From NCBI GenBank assembly GCA_039944855.1, contig JBDUXZ010000031.1, positions 178,194 through 242,193 on the forward strand: a stretch of DNA of 64,000 bases. The letters run 5' to 3'. Of this stretch, positions 51,657 to 59,716 are shown one piece after another (position 1 is the stretch's first letter; every line of letters starts with the position of its first letter). A program made the position numbers and the translations under genes. Source of the stretch: Rhodothermales bacterium. GTDB taxonomy: Bacteria; Bacteroidota; Rhodothermia; Rhodothermales; JANQRZ01. The notes beneath the pieces were generated by a model, which was given only the letters and a program-made list of their open reading frames with translations, did no database searches and had not been told where the DNA came from.

Positions 51657-52484
51657 TTAGCGGAGCGACGTGTTCTCCAACTCCTCGCGCTCGGGCGAGA
51701 TCTGGTCGAGGAGCACGTACACGTAGTCCACTGTGCTGAGCGCGGCGGAGGGTTCGAGGTAGATCACGAGGTCGTTCCGGCCCTTCGCGGCGAACACCGA
51801 GTCCACCTTCCCCACGGGGATGCCGGGCGGGAACGTCCCGCTGAACCCGCTCGTGACGACGAGCTGGCCGCGCACGACGGGCTCCGTCTTGCCCACGTAC
51901 TCCATCAGCAGCCGGTCGTAGGCCGTCCCGTCCCAGCGGACGACGCCGTCGCGGCCGAGCAGCTCGATCTGTGCCGGGACGCGGAAGTCGGTGTTCTGGT
52001 GCGGCATCACGAGGGCGTAGTTCTCGCTCGCGAGCACCACTTTTCCTATGATCCCGCGCTCGTCGATCACGGCCATGCCGACGCGCACGCTGTCGCTCGT
52101 GCCGACGTTGAGCGTGAGGAGGTTGTCCTGCTTCGTGATGTCCTTGCCGACGATGCGCGCGGGCACCATGTCGAAGCTGACGGAGTCGCGGAAGGCGACG
52201 AGCGCGCGGAGCCGGTCGTTCTCGCGACGGGCTTCGCGGAGGCGCGCCACCTCCGCCGCGAGGGCGATGTTGTCGGCCCGCAGTTCGTCGTTCTCATCGA
52301 GGGCGCGGGTGTAGCGGTCGGTCCAGGTGAACGTCCCCTCAACGGGGGCCGTGGCCTGGAGCGAGAGTGCCCGCGCCGAGCGGAAGAGCGGCCCGTTCTG
52401 CGAGAGCAGGACGACGAGTGAGACCACGAGGAGCACCACGAGCAGGATGTAATCGCGGACGCGGTGCCAGAGGCTACGGAACAT
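51657..52484 (-). CDS. mreC: Rod shape-determining protein MreC
   Basis: ATG 52484 gives 275 residues: an N-terminal membrane helix (DYILLVVLLVVSLVVLLSQ), a coiled coil (LDENDELRADNIALAAEVAR, ENDRLRALVAF) and the periplasmic double beta-barrel (VVASENYAL-like region, FRVPAQIELLGRDGVVRWDG, GIPVGKVDSVFAAKG). MreC links MreB to wall synthesis enzymes. It lies about 100 bases after mreB in the usual order. An mreD gene does not follow within the window on this side, where dacB comes next. Confidence 0.95.
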   Translation of the reverse strand: MFRSLWHRVRDYILLVVLLVVSLVVLLSQNGPLFRSARALSLQATAPVEGTFTWTDRYTRALDENDELRADNIALAAEVARLREARRENDRLRALVAFRDSVSFDMVPARIVGKDITKQDNLLTLNVGTSDSVRVGMAVIDERGIIGKVVLASENYALVMPHQNTDFRVPAQIELLGRDGVVRWDGTAYDRLLMEYVGKTEPVVRGQLVVTSGFSGTFPPGIPVGKVDSVFAAKGRNDLVIYLEPSAALSTVDYVYVLLDQISPEREELENTSLR

Positions 52485-52585
52485 GGGGACGGGCGGGCCT
52501 GGACAGGGGAGAGGGGGAAGGTAAAGCATGAGGAGCGAGGGGAGGTTTCCTCACCCCGCTCCTTTTCAGCCTAGACCCGCACCCG

Positions 52586-53587
52586 CTAGTACGACAGGAC
52601 GCGCTCGAAGTCTTCCAGCTCCTCGAGTACGCGGCCGGTCCCGCGCACGACGGCCGTCAGCGGGTCCTCGACGACGAAGACGGGCAGCTCGGTCCGCTCG
52701 CGCAGCATCACGTCGATGCCCTTGAGCATCGCGCCGCCGCCGGTCAGCATGATCCCGCGCTCGAGGATGTCGCCGCCGAGCTCCGGCGGGGTCTTTTCGA
52801 GCGCGCGCATCACCGCCGCGCCGATCTGCGCAATCGGTGCACGGAGCGCCTCGCGCACGTCCTCCGACGACACCGTCCGCGTCTTCGGCACGCCGGAGAC
52901 GAGGTCGCGGCCTTTGATCGAGAGCTCGAGCTCGGGGTCGAGCGGGACGGCGGAGCCAACCTCGCACTTGATGAGCTCGGCCGTGCGCTGCCCGATGAGG
53001 AGGTTGTGGTGCTTCTTGAAATACTGCACGACCGCCGCGTCGATCTCGTCGCCGCCCACGCGGATCGACTCGTCGACGACGATGCCGTTCATCGCGATGA
53101 CCGCGATCTCCGTCGTCCCGCCGCCGATGTCGACGATCATGTTGCCGACGGGCTCGCGCACGTCGAGCCCGATGCCGATCGCCGCGGCCATAGGCTCGTC
53201 GATGAGGCGGACGTTCTTGGCGCCGGCGTACTCGGCGGAGTCGCGGACGGCGCGCTTCTCGACCTCGGTGATGCCGCTCGGCACGCAGATCACCATCTTG
53301 CCGATCCGGTTCATCCAACCCGACTGGACCTTCTTGATGAGCCCTTTGATGAGGTGCTCGGCCACCTCGAAGTCGGCGATGACGCCGTCACGCAGCGGGC
53401 GGATCGTCTCGATCTCCTTGTGCGTCCGCTCGTGCATGAGCTGGGCTTCCATCCCGATCGCTTCCACCTTCCCCGTCGAGCGGTTAATGGCTACAATCGA
53501 GGGCTCGTTGAGCACGATTCCCTTCTGCCGGATCCAGATGAGGGTGTTGGCGGTGCCGAGGTCAATAGCAATATCAGAGGTAAACAA
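52586..53587 (-). CDS. mreB: Rod shape-determining protein MreB
   Basis: TTG 53587 is preferred as start: it gives LFTSDIAIDLGTANTLIWIR, the normal MreB N-terminus, and 333 residues, whereas ATG 53656 adds 23 unlikely residues and lies upstream of the -7 box at 53629. The actin-like ATPase has IDLGTANTLIWI, GMVICVPSGITEVEKRAV-type phosphate loop, LIDEPMAAAIGIG, IVDIGGGTTEIAVIAMNGIV and IMLTGGGAMLKGID. It polymerises under the membrane and guides elongation of the wall. mreC follows. Confidence 0.97.
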   Translation of the reverse strand: MFTSDIAIDLGTANTLIWIRQKGIVLNEPSIVAINRSTGKVEAIGMEAQLMHERTHKEIETIRPLRDGVIADFEVAEHLIKGLIKKVQSGWMNRIGKMVICVPSGITEVEKRAVRDSAEYAGAKNVRLIDEPMAAAIGIGLDVREPVGNMIVDIGGGTTEIAVIAMNGIVVDESIRVGGDEIDAAVVQYFKKHHNLLIGQRTAELIKCEVGSAVPLDPELELSIKGRDLVSGVPKTRTVSSEDVREALRAPIAQIGAAVMRALEKTPPELGGDILERGIMLTGGGAMLKGIDVMLRERTELPVFVVEDPLTAVVRGTGRVLEELEDFERVLSY

Positions 53588-53628
53588 GGCGGGCTGGATC
53601 GTAAGGGTGGACGGCGTGTGGTGGGGGC

Positions 53629-53657
53629 GCAATATAGCTTTGTCGATAGGGCACAAC
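53629..53657 (-). promoter_or_regulatory. Probable mreB promoter
   Basis: The minus strand reads TATATTGC at 53629-53636, with TTGTG at 53653-53657 as a possible -33 element. Its position supports the TTG start of mreB. Confidence 0.5.
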
Positions 53658-53723
53658 GCGTGCCCCGTCGAGGAATTCCCGCTGGATTTCGGCGGTCAAT
53701 AGGGTCCTGGCGCTGACCCGGCG

Positions 53724-55325
53724 CTAGTGCCGGAAGTGGCGGGCGCCGGTGAACACCATCGCCAGGCCGTGCTCGTCGGCGGCGGCGATCACCTCGTCGT
53801 CGCGGACGGAGCCGCCGGGTTGGATCACGGCGCGGGCCCCGGCCTCGGCGGCGGCGAGGAGGCCGTCGGCGAAGGGGAAGAAAGCATCGGACGCAATCGC
53901 CGAGTTCTGAAGCGAGAGGTCGGACTTTTTCGCTTTCATCACAGCGAGTTCGCTCGCGTCGATCCGGCTCATCTGCCCGGCCCCGATGCCGAGCGTCGCG
54001 CCGTCGCGGGCGTAGACGATGGCGTTCGACTTGACGTGCTTGCAGACGCGCCAAGCGAAGTCGAGGTCGGCCCACTCGGCGGCCGTCGGCGCGCGCTTCG
54101 TGGCGACGGTACAACGCGCGCGCAGCGCCTCGGCCGAGCCGAGCGCCGGGTCTTGCGCCTGTACGAGCAGACCGCCCGCCGCCGTCCGCACGTCGAGCGC
54201 CGCGCCGCCGCCGCCGGGCAGCACTTCGAGCAGGCGGCGGTTTTTCTTCTGCTCCAGCAGGTCCAGCACACCGTCTTCGTAGCCGGGCGCGATGACAATC
54301 TCGGTAAAGATCTCGTCCACCGCCTCAGCCGTGGCCCGGTCGAGCGGCTGGTTCACGACGACGATCCCGCCGAACGGGCTCTGCCGATCCGTGGCGAACG
54401 CTTTCCGATACGCCTCGGCGAGCGTCTCCGCCGTCCCGACGCCGCACGGGTTGGTATGCTTGAGAATGGCGACGGTCGGGCGCTCGCCGAACTCGCGGAT
54501 GAGATTGAGCGCAGCGGTGACGTCGAGGAGGTTGTTGAACGAGAGCTCTTTGCCGTGGAGCTGGCGGAAGACGCGGCTCGGGTCGCCGTAGAGCGCGGCT
54601 GTCTGGTGTGGGTTCTCGCCGTAGCGCAGCGCCTGCGCCTTCGGCAGCGAGACAGTGAACGTCTCCGGTAAGGGCGCAGCATGCTGCGCCCCTACGCCAT
54701 CGCCCAAATTGAAGTAGTCGGCAATCGCGGCGTCGTAGTCGGCGGTGTGGGCGAACGCTTCGCCCGCGAGCCGCCGCCGCGTGGCGAGCCCGAGGTGCGC
54801 GTCGTTCGCCTCTAGCTCCTCGGCCACTGCGTCGTACTGCCCCGCGCTCGTCACGACGCCGACGAAGAAGTAGTTCTTCGCCCCGGCCCGGATCATCGTC
54901 GGCCCGCCGATGTCGACGTTCTCGATGGCTTCGGCGTCGGTGACACCCTCGCGGGCAACCGTCTGCGCGAACGGGTAGAGGTTGACGACGACGAGGTCGA
55001 TGGGGGCGATCCCGTGCTCGGCGAGTTGGGCGAGGTCGTCGGCGTCATTGCGTCGGGCGAGGAGGCCGGCGTGGACCTTCGGGTGGAGCGTCTTCACGCG
55101 GCCGTCGAGGAGTTCGGGCGAGGCCGTGACCTCGGCCACGTCGCGGACGGTGAGTCCGGCGTCGCGCAGCGCCCGCGCCGTCCCGCCGGTCGAAACGAGT
55201 TCGACGCCGAGCGCGGCGAGGCGCTGCGCGAAGGCGGCGAGGCCGGTCTTGTCGCTGACGGAGAGGAGGGCGCGGCGGACGGGGTAGCGGTCGTCGGGCG
55301 GCGGCAGGTCTTTCGTCTGGATCAT
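53724..55325 (-). CDS. purH: Bifunctional AICAR transformylase/IMP cyclohydrolase PurH
   Basis: The 533-residue enzyme makes the last two steps of IMP synthesis. The N-terminal MGS-like cyclohydrolase domain is marked by [54 protein letters not shown] and [10 protein letters not shown]. The transformylase has [73 protein letters not shown] and FFPFADGL. Between the two halves the peptide [12 protein letters not shown] is encoded by a GGGGCGCAGC palindrome (54668-54695) and looks like an inserted repeat. Confidence 0.98.
   Translation of the reverse strand: MIQTKDLPPPDDRYPVRRALLSVSDKTGLAAFAQRLAALGVELVSTGGTARALRDAGLTVRDVAEVTASPELLDGRVKTLHPKVHAGLLARRNDADDLAQLAEHGIAPIDLVVVNLYPFAQTVAREGVTDAEAIENVDIGGPTMIRAGAKNYFFVGVVTSAGQYDAVAEELEANDAHLGLATRRRLAGEAFAHTADYDAAIADYFNLGDGVGAQHAAPLPETFTVSLPKAQALRYGENPHQTAALYGDPSRVFRQLHGKELSFNNLLDVTAALNLIREFGERPTVAILKHTNPCGVGTAETLAEAYRKAFATDRQSPFGGIVVVNQPLDRATAEAVDEIFTEIVIAPGYEDGVLDLLEQKKNRRLLEVLPGGGGAALDVRTAAGGLLVQAQDPALGSAEALRARCTVATKRAPTAAEWADLDFAWRVCKHVKSNAIVYARDGATLGIGAGQMSRIDASELAVMKAKKSDLSLQNSAIASDAFFPFADGLLAAAEAGARAVIQPGGSVRDDEVIAAADEHGLAMVFTGARHFRH
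54668..54695. repeat. GGGGCGCAGC-family palindrome inside purH
   Basis: Arms GTAAGGGCGCAGC and GCTGCGCCCCTAC, with one mismatch, enclose two bases. The core equals the intergenic copy at 46543-46570. In purH it stays in frame and encodes VGAQHAAPL in a linker. Confidence 0.8.
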
Positions 55326-55361
55326 GGCGGGGCGGGGCGGTGCCGAGCGCGAGGCCCGGGG

Positions 55362-56048
55362 TTACGGAGTATCGGAATCGATGATGACGCGGCGGCCGTC
55401 GAGACGGACGCGGCCGTCGGCGAAGAGGCGGAGCGCTTCGGGGTAGAGGCGGTGCTCGACGGCGAGCACGCGGGCGGCGAGCGTTTCTGGCGTGTCGTCG
55501 GCGTGGACGGGCACGGGCTCTTGCAGCACGATCGGCCCGGTGTCGTACGCCTCGTCGACGAGGTGGACCGTCGCGCCGCTCCACTTCACGCCGTAGTCGA
55601 GGGCGGCTTCGTGGACGCGGCGGCCGTAGAACCCGGCCCCGCCGAACGCCGGTAGGAGGGACGGGTGGATGTTGAGTATCCGGTGCCGAAACGCGCGCAC
55701 GACGGCCGCCGGCACGTGCTTGAGGTAGCCCGCGAGCGCGACGAAGTCGACGCCGTGATCGCGCAGCGCCGCCAGCAACGCCTCGCCGAACGCCTCGCTC
55801 CCGTCGAACTCCTTCGGCCGGACGACGACGCTCGGGACGCCGTGCCGTGCCGCCCGATCCAACACCCCGATCCCGTCGCGGTCCGTCACGACGAGCGCCA
55901 CCTCGGCGCGGAGCGTGCCCGCGTCCACCGCGTCGAGGATGGCCTGCACGTTCGAGCCGCCGCCCGAGGCGAAGGCGGCGAGGCGCAAGCCATTCGCTGA
56001 TTGGGTGATTGTGTGATTGGGTGATTGGGGCACAGGGCGCGAGGTCAT
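55362..56048 (-). CDS. purN: Phosphoribosylglycinamide formyltransferase PurN
   Basis: ATG 56048 is the start; the first about 20 residues (TSRPVPQSPNHTITQSANG) are extra and encoded by CCAATCA-type repeats. The enzyme core begins LRLAAFASGGGSNVQAILDA, then AEVALVVTDRDGIGVLDRA, DFVALAGYLKHVPAAVVRAF with conserved region, ILNIHPSLLPAFGGAGFYG with catalytic His/Asn, and GATVHLVDEAYDTGPIVLQE with catalytic Asp. It transfers a formyl group from formyl-THF to GAR in purine synthesis, fitting its place next to purH. Confidence 0.96.
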   Translation of the reverse strand: MTSRPVPQSPNHTITQSANGLRLAAFASGGGSNVQAILDAVDAGTLRAEVALVVTDRDGIGVLDRAARHGVPSVVVRPKEFDGSEAFGEALLAALRDHGVDFVALAGYLKHVPAAVVRAFRHRILNIHPSLLPAFGGAGFYGRRVHEAALDYGVKWSGATVHLVDEAYDTGPIVLQEPVPVHADDTPETLAARVLAVEHRLYPEALRLFADGRVRLDGRRVIIDSDTP

Positions 56049-56090
56049 AGTCAATCAGCCAATCGGTGAATTACCCAATCAATCAATGGA
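55985..56090. repeat. Short-period (T)GATTGGG repeat tract at the 5' end of purN
   Basis: GATTGGGTGATTG-type units recur on the plus strand around 56000-56030, and inverse CCAATC units at 56058-56085. The tract spans the purN start and the intergenic gap to the SemiSWEET gene. Confidence 0.55.
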
Positions 56091-56351
56091 CCGGGGGCGC
56101 CGGTGCCAGAGCGCTTGGCCGAGCACGCCGAGGACGAGCAGGAGCGTGAGCCCGTTGGCGAGCACGATGGGGAGGTCGCGGATCAGCACGCCGTAGACCA
56201 GCCAGAGCGTGATACCGACGGCGAAGAGGCTGTACATCCCGAGCGAGAGGTCCGCCGATGAGCGGCTGCGCCACGTCTTGACCACCTGCGGCACGAAGGA
56301 CGCGGTCGTGAACGCGGCAGCGATGAGACCGAGCACGGTGACGGGGTCCAT
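56079..56351 (-). CDS. SemiSWEET-type (PQ-loop) sugar transporter
   Basis: At 90 residues this is a single triple-helix bundle, the usual SemiSWEET size, which dimerises to move small sugars. Three helices are clear: TVLGLIAAAFTTASFVPQVV, SLGMYSLFAVGITLWLVYGV and PIVLANGLTLLLVLGVLGQA. The PQ motif (SFVPQVVKTWRSRSS) lies after helix one, and the conserved Asn is in helix three. Its start is three bases after the stop of the LD-carboxypeptidase gene, so they are probably co-transcribed. Confidence 0.93.
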   Translation of the reverse strand: MDPVTVLGLIAAAFTTASFVPQVVKTWRSRSSADLSLGMYSLFAVGITLWLVYGVLIRDLPIVLANGLTLLLVLGVLGQALWHRRPRSID

Positions 56352-56354
56352 GGC

Positions 56355-57293
56355 TCAGAGGCGCTGCGTGACCGGGTCGAGCACGGTGAGGCGCGCCGCG
56401 TCTCCCTCCACGTCCAGCCGGGCGCGGACGCCGACGGGCAGCGTGCTCTTGGGGTTGAAGTGGCCGTAGACGAGGCCGCGCGCGACGGGGCACGCGAGGT
56501 CCGACGTGTAGTGGGCGAGCACGGCGTCGAGCGACAGCGAGGGGCGATTGGGCGGCGGCTCGGCCCCCGTGAACCCGCCGAGGACGAGGCCGCCGAGGCG
56601 GTGGAGCACGCCCGCGAGGCGGAGCTGCGCGAGCAGCCGGTCGATCCGGTACGGCGGCTCGCCGACCTCTTCGAGGAACAGGATCGCCCCCGTCAGGTCG
56701 GGCAGGTACGGCGTGCCGACGAGCGCCGCGATGAGCGTCAGATTCCCGCCGAGGAGAACGCCCTCGGCGCGACCGGGCTGAACCGCGTCGAGCCGCTCGC
56801 CGCCGGGACCGTGGATCTCGACGGGCGCGTCGCCATCGGCCAGCCGCCAGAATTGCGCTTCGCTCTCGGGGTCGAGGTCGGGCCAGTCGGAGGCGACCAT
56901 CGGGCCGCTGAGACCGGGGAGTCCTGCTTTCGTGTAGAGCGCGAGGTGGAGCGCCGTGATATCGCTGTAGCCGACGATGAGCTTGGGGTGCGCCCGCGCG
57001 GCGGCGTAGTCGAGGTCGGGAAGGAGGCGGAGGACGCCGTAGCCGCCGCGTACGCAGACGATCGCGTCGAGGTCGTCGCGGCGGAGGAGGCCGTTGAACT
57101 CGGCGAGGCGGTCGGCATCGGGGCCGGCGAGGAAGCCATGCTCGGCGAACGTCGGGCGGGGCGTTTCGACGCGGAGCCCGCGGGCGCGGAGGGCGTCGAG
57201 GCCGGCGCGGTAGCGGGCGTCGTCGAGCGGGGCGCTCGCGGGGGCGGCGACGGCGATGCGACCGGTGCGGCGGAGCGGGGGCGGCGTGGGCAC
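56355..57293 (-). CDS. LD-carboxypeptidase (S66 family)
   Basis: GTG 57293 is used because a -7 box lies at 57359; a frame to ATG 57437 and beyond exists but would start before that box. The 312-residue cytoplasmic enzyme has GRIAVAAPASAPLDDARYRA, VRGGYGVLRLLPDLDY, nucleophile Ser in LIVGYSDITALHLAL, GVLLGGNLTLIAALVG, catalytic Glu in ILFLEEVGEPPYRIDRLL and catalytic His in VYGHFNPKSTLPVG. It removes D-Ala from muropeptide tetrapeptides in recycling of wall fragments. Confidence 0.92.
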   Translation of the reverse strand: MPTPPPLRRTGRIAVAAPASAPLDDARYRAGLDALRARGLRVETPRPTFAEHGFLAGPDADRLAEFNGLLRRDDLDAIVCVRGGYGVLRLLPDLDYAAARAHPKLIVGYSDITALHLALYTKAGLPGLSGPMVASDWPDLDPESEAQFWRLADGDAPVEIHGPGGERLDAVQPGRAEGVLLGGNLTLIAALVGTPYLPDLTGAILFLEEVGEPPYRIDRLLAQLRLAGVLHRLGGLVLGGFTGAEPPPNRPSLSLDAVLAHYTSDLACPVARGLVYGHFNPKSTLPVGVRARLDVEGDAARLTVLDPVTQRL

Positions 57294-57358
57294 GGGAGGG
57301 GGCGCGGTGGGAGATGGGCCGCTCGGCCACGGCAGGAGGCCGGGTCGCGACGGCGCGA

Positions 57359-57366
57359 GGAAGATA
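57359..57366 (-). promoter_or_regulatory. Probable -7 promoter box of the LD-carboxypeptidase gene
   Basis: The minus strand reads TATCTTCC 65 bases before GTG 57293. It forms a divergent pair with the box at 57413. Confidence 0.45.
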
Positions 57367-57412
57367 GAATCCTCGCCGTAAAGTCTGCGTGAAAGGGCCC
57401 CCTTCCGCTCGC

Positions 57413-57420
57413 TATCTTCG
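57413..57420 (+). promoter_or_regulatory. Probable -7 promoter box of the cytochrome/propeller gene
   Basis: TATCTTCG lies 32 bases before ATG 57453 in the divergent gap. Confidence 0.45.
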
Positions 57421-57452
57421 CGCTTTTCGTCCTCCATCCCGTCCCACGCTGC

Positions 57453-58898
57453 ATGACCCGCTCCCTCCTCGCCGCCGCTGTCCTCCTCCTCACCTTCGCC
57501 GGCTGTGACTCTGACGACCCCGCCGATCCGTTCGACCCCGACGGCGTCGATTACGGCGCGATCGAGACCCCACAGTTCGCCCGCGATGTGCAGCCGCTCC
57601 TCACCGCGCGCTGCGCCGACTGCCACGGCGGAGCCGATGCCGCCGCCGGACTCGACGTGACCTCGTGGGCGTCGCTCATCGCGGGCTCCGACGCGGGCGA
57701 GGCACTCATCGCCTTCGACCCGGACAACAGTGTGATGATCGAACTGATGACGAAACTGCCCGAGAGTCACCCGGCCTATGCCGCGCACCGCCTCCGCGAC
57801 GCCGAGGTCGCGTTTCTCCGCCGGTGGATCGAGCAGGGCGCCCGCAGCGACGACGGCGCCGTGCCCTTCGCGGGCGTCGGCGGCGGGCGGCTCTACGTCA
57901 GCAACCAGGCCGCCGGGCAGGTCTCCATCATTGACGTCGAGCGCCTCGTCGTCGCGCGGACCGTGTCGTTCGCGGCCTACGGCGGGCCGATGGAGACGAA
58001 CCCGCACGACACCGACGTCGAGCCCGACGGGAGCGCGTGGTACGTCTCGCTCATCAACGCGAACCGCGTGCTGAAGTACGACGCGTCCACGAACGAAGTC
58101 ATCGGCGAAGCCCTCCTCGGCAGCACGTTCAAGCCGGGCATGCTCGCGCTCAACCCCGCGGACGGGCGGCTCTACGCCGGCCGCTCGTTCAGCGACCTCT
58201 CCGGCGGCGAGAGCATCTTCGCGGTGGAGCGCGCGGGGATGACTGCTACCGAAGTCCCCATCCCCTACACCCGCCCGCACCCCATCGCCGTCACGAACGG
58301 CGGCGGCTTCCTCCTCTCGGGCAGCCTCGCCGACAACGAGATCGCCGCGTTCGACCTCTCCGACGCGAGCGACATCGAACTCGCCGACCTGCTCACCGTC
58401 GCGGGCCAGCCGAAGGCGTTCGTGCACTACGCCGTCTCGCCCGTCGGCGGCGTCGCCGTGCTCACGTCGCAGCTCTCGCGCGAGCTGTACTTCCTCGACA
58501 TCTCCGACCCCACGAATCTCCGCATCCTCAGCGTGGTCGAGGTCGGCGACCAGCCGTGGCACCCGACGTACAGCCCCGACGGCCGGACGGTCTACGTCCC
58601 GAACCGACTGTCGAACACTGTCTCCGTCATCGACGCGACGAACCCCGCGAACCCGACCGTGACAGCGACCATCTCCGATCCTGCGTTCTCGATGCCGCAC
58701 GGCAGCGCGATCACACGCGACGGCCGCCTGCTCTTCGTGTCGAGCCGGAATCAGGAGGGCGGCTACACTCCGCGCTACCCGTTCGGCGACAACGCGCTCG
58801 TCGGGACCGTCGCCGTGATCGACACGCAGACGAACACCGTCGTCAAAGTGCTCGAAGTGGAGGAGTTCGCCTCGGGCATGTCGATCTATCAGCCCTGA
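57453..58898 (+). CDS. Lipoprotein with cytochrome c-type heme site and YVTN beta-propeller
   Basis: The 481-residue protein has a lipoprotein signal (AAAVLLLTFAGCDSD). Residues about 40-130 hold one heme-binding CxxCH (LTARCADCHGG) and a planctomycete-cytochrome-like layout (SVMIELMTKLPESHPA, LRRWIEQGA). The rest is a seven-bladed YVTN/YncE-type propeller with repeats such as RLYVSNQAAGQVSIIDVERL, PDGRTVYVPNRLSNTVSVID and GTVAVIDTQTNTVVKVLEV. It probably acts as a surface or periplasmic electron carrier or metal/ligand sensor, but no partner is visible. Its stop overlaps the start of the TrpF-like gene. Confidence 0.87.
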   Translation: MTRSLLAAAVLLLTFAGCDSDDPADPFDPDGVDYGAIETPQFARDVQPLLTARCADCHGGADAAAGLDVTSWASLIAGSDAGEALIAFDPDNSVMIELMTKLPESHPAYAAHRLRDAEVAFLRRWIEQGARSDDGAVPFAGVGGGRLYVSNQAAGQVSIIDVERLVVARTVSFAAYGGPMETNPHDTDVEPDGSAWYVSLINANRVLKYDASTNEVIGEALLGSTFKPGMLALNPADGRLYAGRSFSDLSGGESIFAVERAGMTATEVPIPYTRPHPIAVTNGGGFLLSGSLADNEIAAFDLSDASDIELADLLTVAGQPKAFVHYAVSPVGGVAVLTSQLSRELYFLDISDPTNLRILSVVEVGDQPWHPTYSPDGRTVYVPNRLSNTVSVIDATNPANPTVTATISDPAFSMPHGSAITRDGRLLFVSSRNQEGGYTPRYPFGDNALVGTVAVIDTQTNTVVKVLEVEEFASGMSIYQP

Positions 58899-59572
58899 TG
58901 GACGCGGTCTCGATGCCCCGGCTCAAAGTCCGCTGCATCGCCGATGCCGACGAGGCGTGGACGGCGATCCGGCTCGGCGCCGATGCGCTCGGGCTCGTCT
59001 CGGCGATGCCGAGCGGGCCGGGCGTGATCGACGAGGCACAGATCGCGGCCGTCGCCGCGGTCGTGCCGCCCCCGGTCGCGACGTTTCTGCTGACGAGTGC
59101 GCAGGACGCGGACGCGATCGTCGAGCAGCAGCGCTGCTGCCGGACGAACACGCTGCAACTCTGCGATGCGCTCCCCGAGGGCGACCACGCCCGCCTACGC
59201 GCCGCCCTTCCTGGCATCGCGCTCGTCCAGGTCATCCACGTCGAAGGCGAGGCGTCGGTGGACGAAGCGCTTGCCGTCGCGCCCCACGTCGACGCGCTGC
59301 TCCTCGACTCCGGCCGGCCGAGCGCGGCGACGAAAGAACTCGGTGGGACCGGGCGGACGCACGATTGGACGCTCAGCCGCACGATCCGCGAGCGCGCCTC
59401 CGTGCCCGTCTTCCTCGCCGGTGGTCTCCGCGTTGAGAACGTCGCCGACGCTGTCCGACAGGTCCGGCCGTTCGGCGTCGACCTGTGCTCGGGCGTCCGC
59501 ACCGATGGGCGACTCGACGCAGCGAAGTTGGCCCGATTCGTCGCCGCCCTGCGGTCCGTGCCGGCGGATTGA
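58898..59572 (+). CDS. trpF: Phosphoribosylanthranilate isomerase (TrpF)-like protein
   Basis: ATG 58898 shares a base with the previous TGA stop. The 224-residue protein has a TIM-barrel pattern like TrpF: start PRLKVRCIADADEAWTAIRL with a Cys at strand one, LGADALGLV, VATFLLTSAQDADAIVEQ, LVQVIHVEGEASVDEALAV, VDALLLDSGRP with the catalytic Asp position, PVFLAGGLRVENVADAV and VDLCSGVRTDGRLDAAKLARF. The usual KICG reads KVRCI, so catalysis is not certain. No other trp gene is near, and it sits between a heme/propeller lipoprotein and an aminopeptidase. Confidence 0.8.
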   Translation: MDAVSMPRLKVRCIADADEAWTAIRLGADALGLVSAMPSGPGVIDEAQIAAVAAVVPPPVATFLLTSAQDADAIVEQQRCCRTNTLQLCDALPEGDHARLRAALPGIALVQVIHVEGEASVDEALAVAPHVDALLLDSGRPSAATKELGGTGRTHDWTLSRTIRERASVPVFLAGGLRVENVADAVRQVRPFGVDLCSGVRTDGRLDAAKLARFVAALRSVPAD

Positions 59573-59716
59573 CGCGGATTCCATCGCCGCCGCCGAACCT
59601 TCCCCGCTCGTCGGCGATTGACGTGCCGACTGCCGACATTGTTTACCGGCCCCGCGCAGACGCAGTATGCTGCGACTCTACGCCTACTCCACTGCTTTCT
59701 CTTCCAGCCCCTCGCT

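Noticed and set aside
57294..58700. Minus-strand extension of the LD-carboxypeptidase to 781 residues
   Set aside because: It runs antisense through the cytochrome/propeller gene and passes the likely promoter; no domain supports it.
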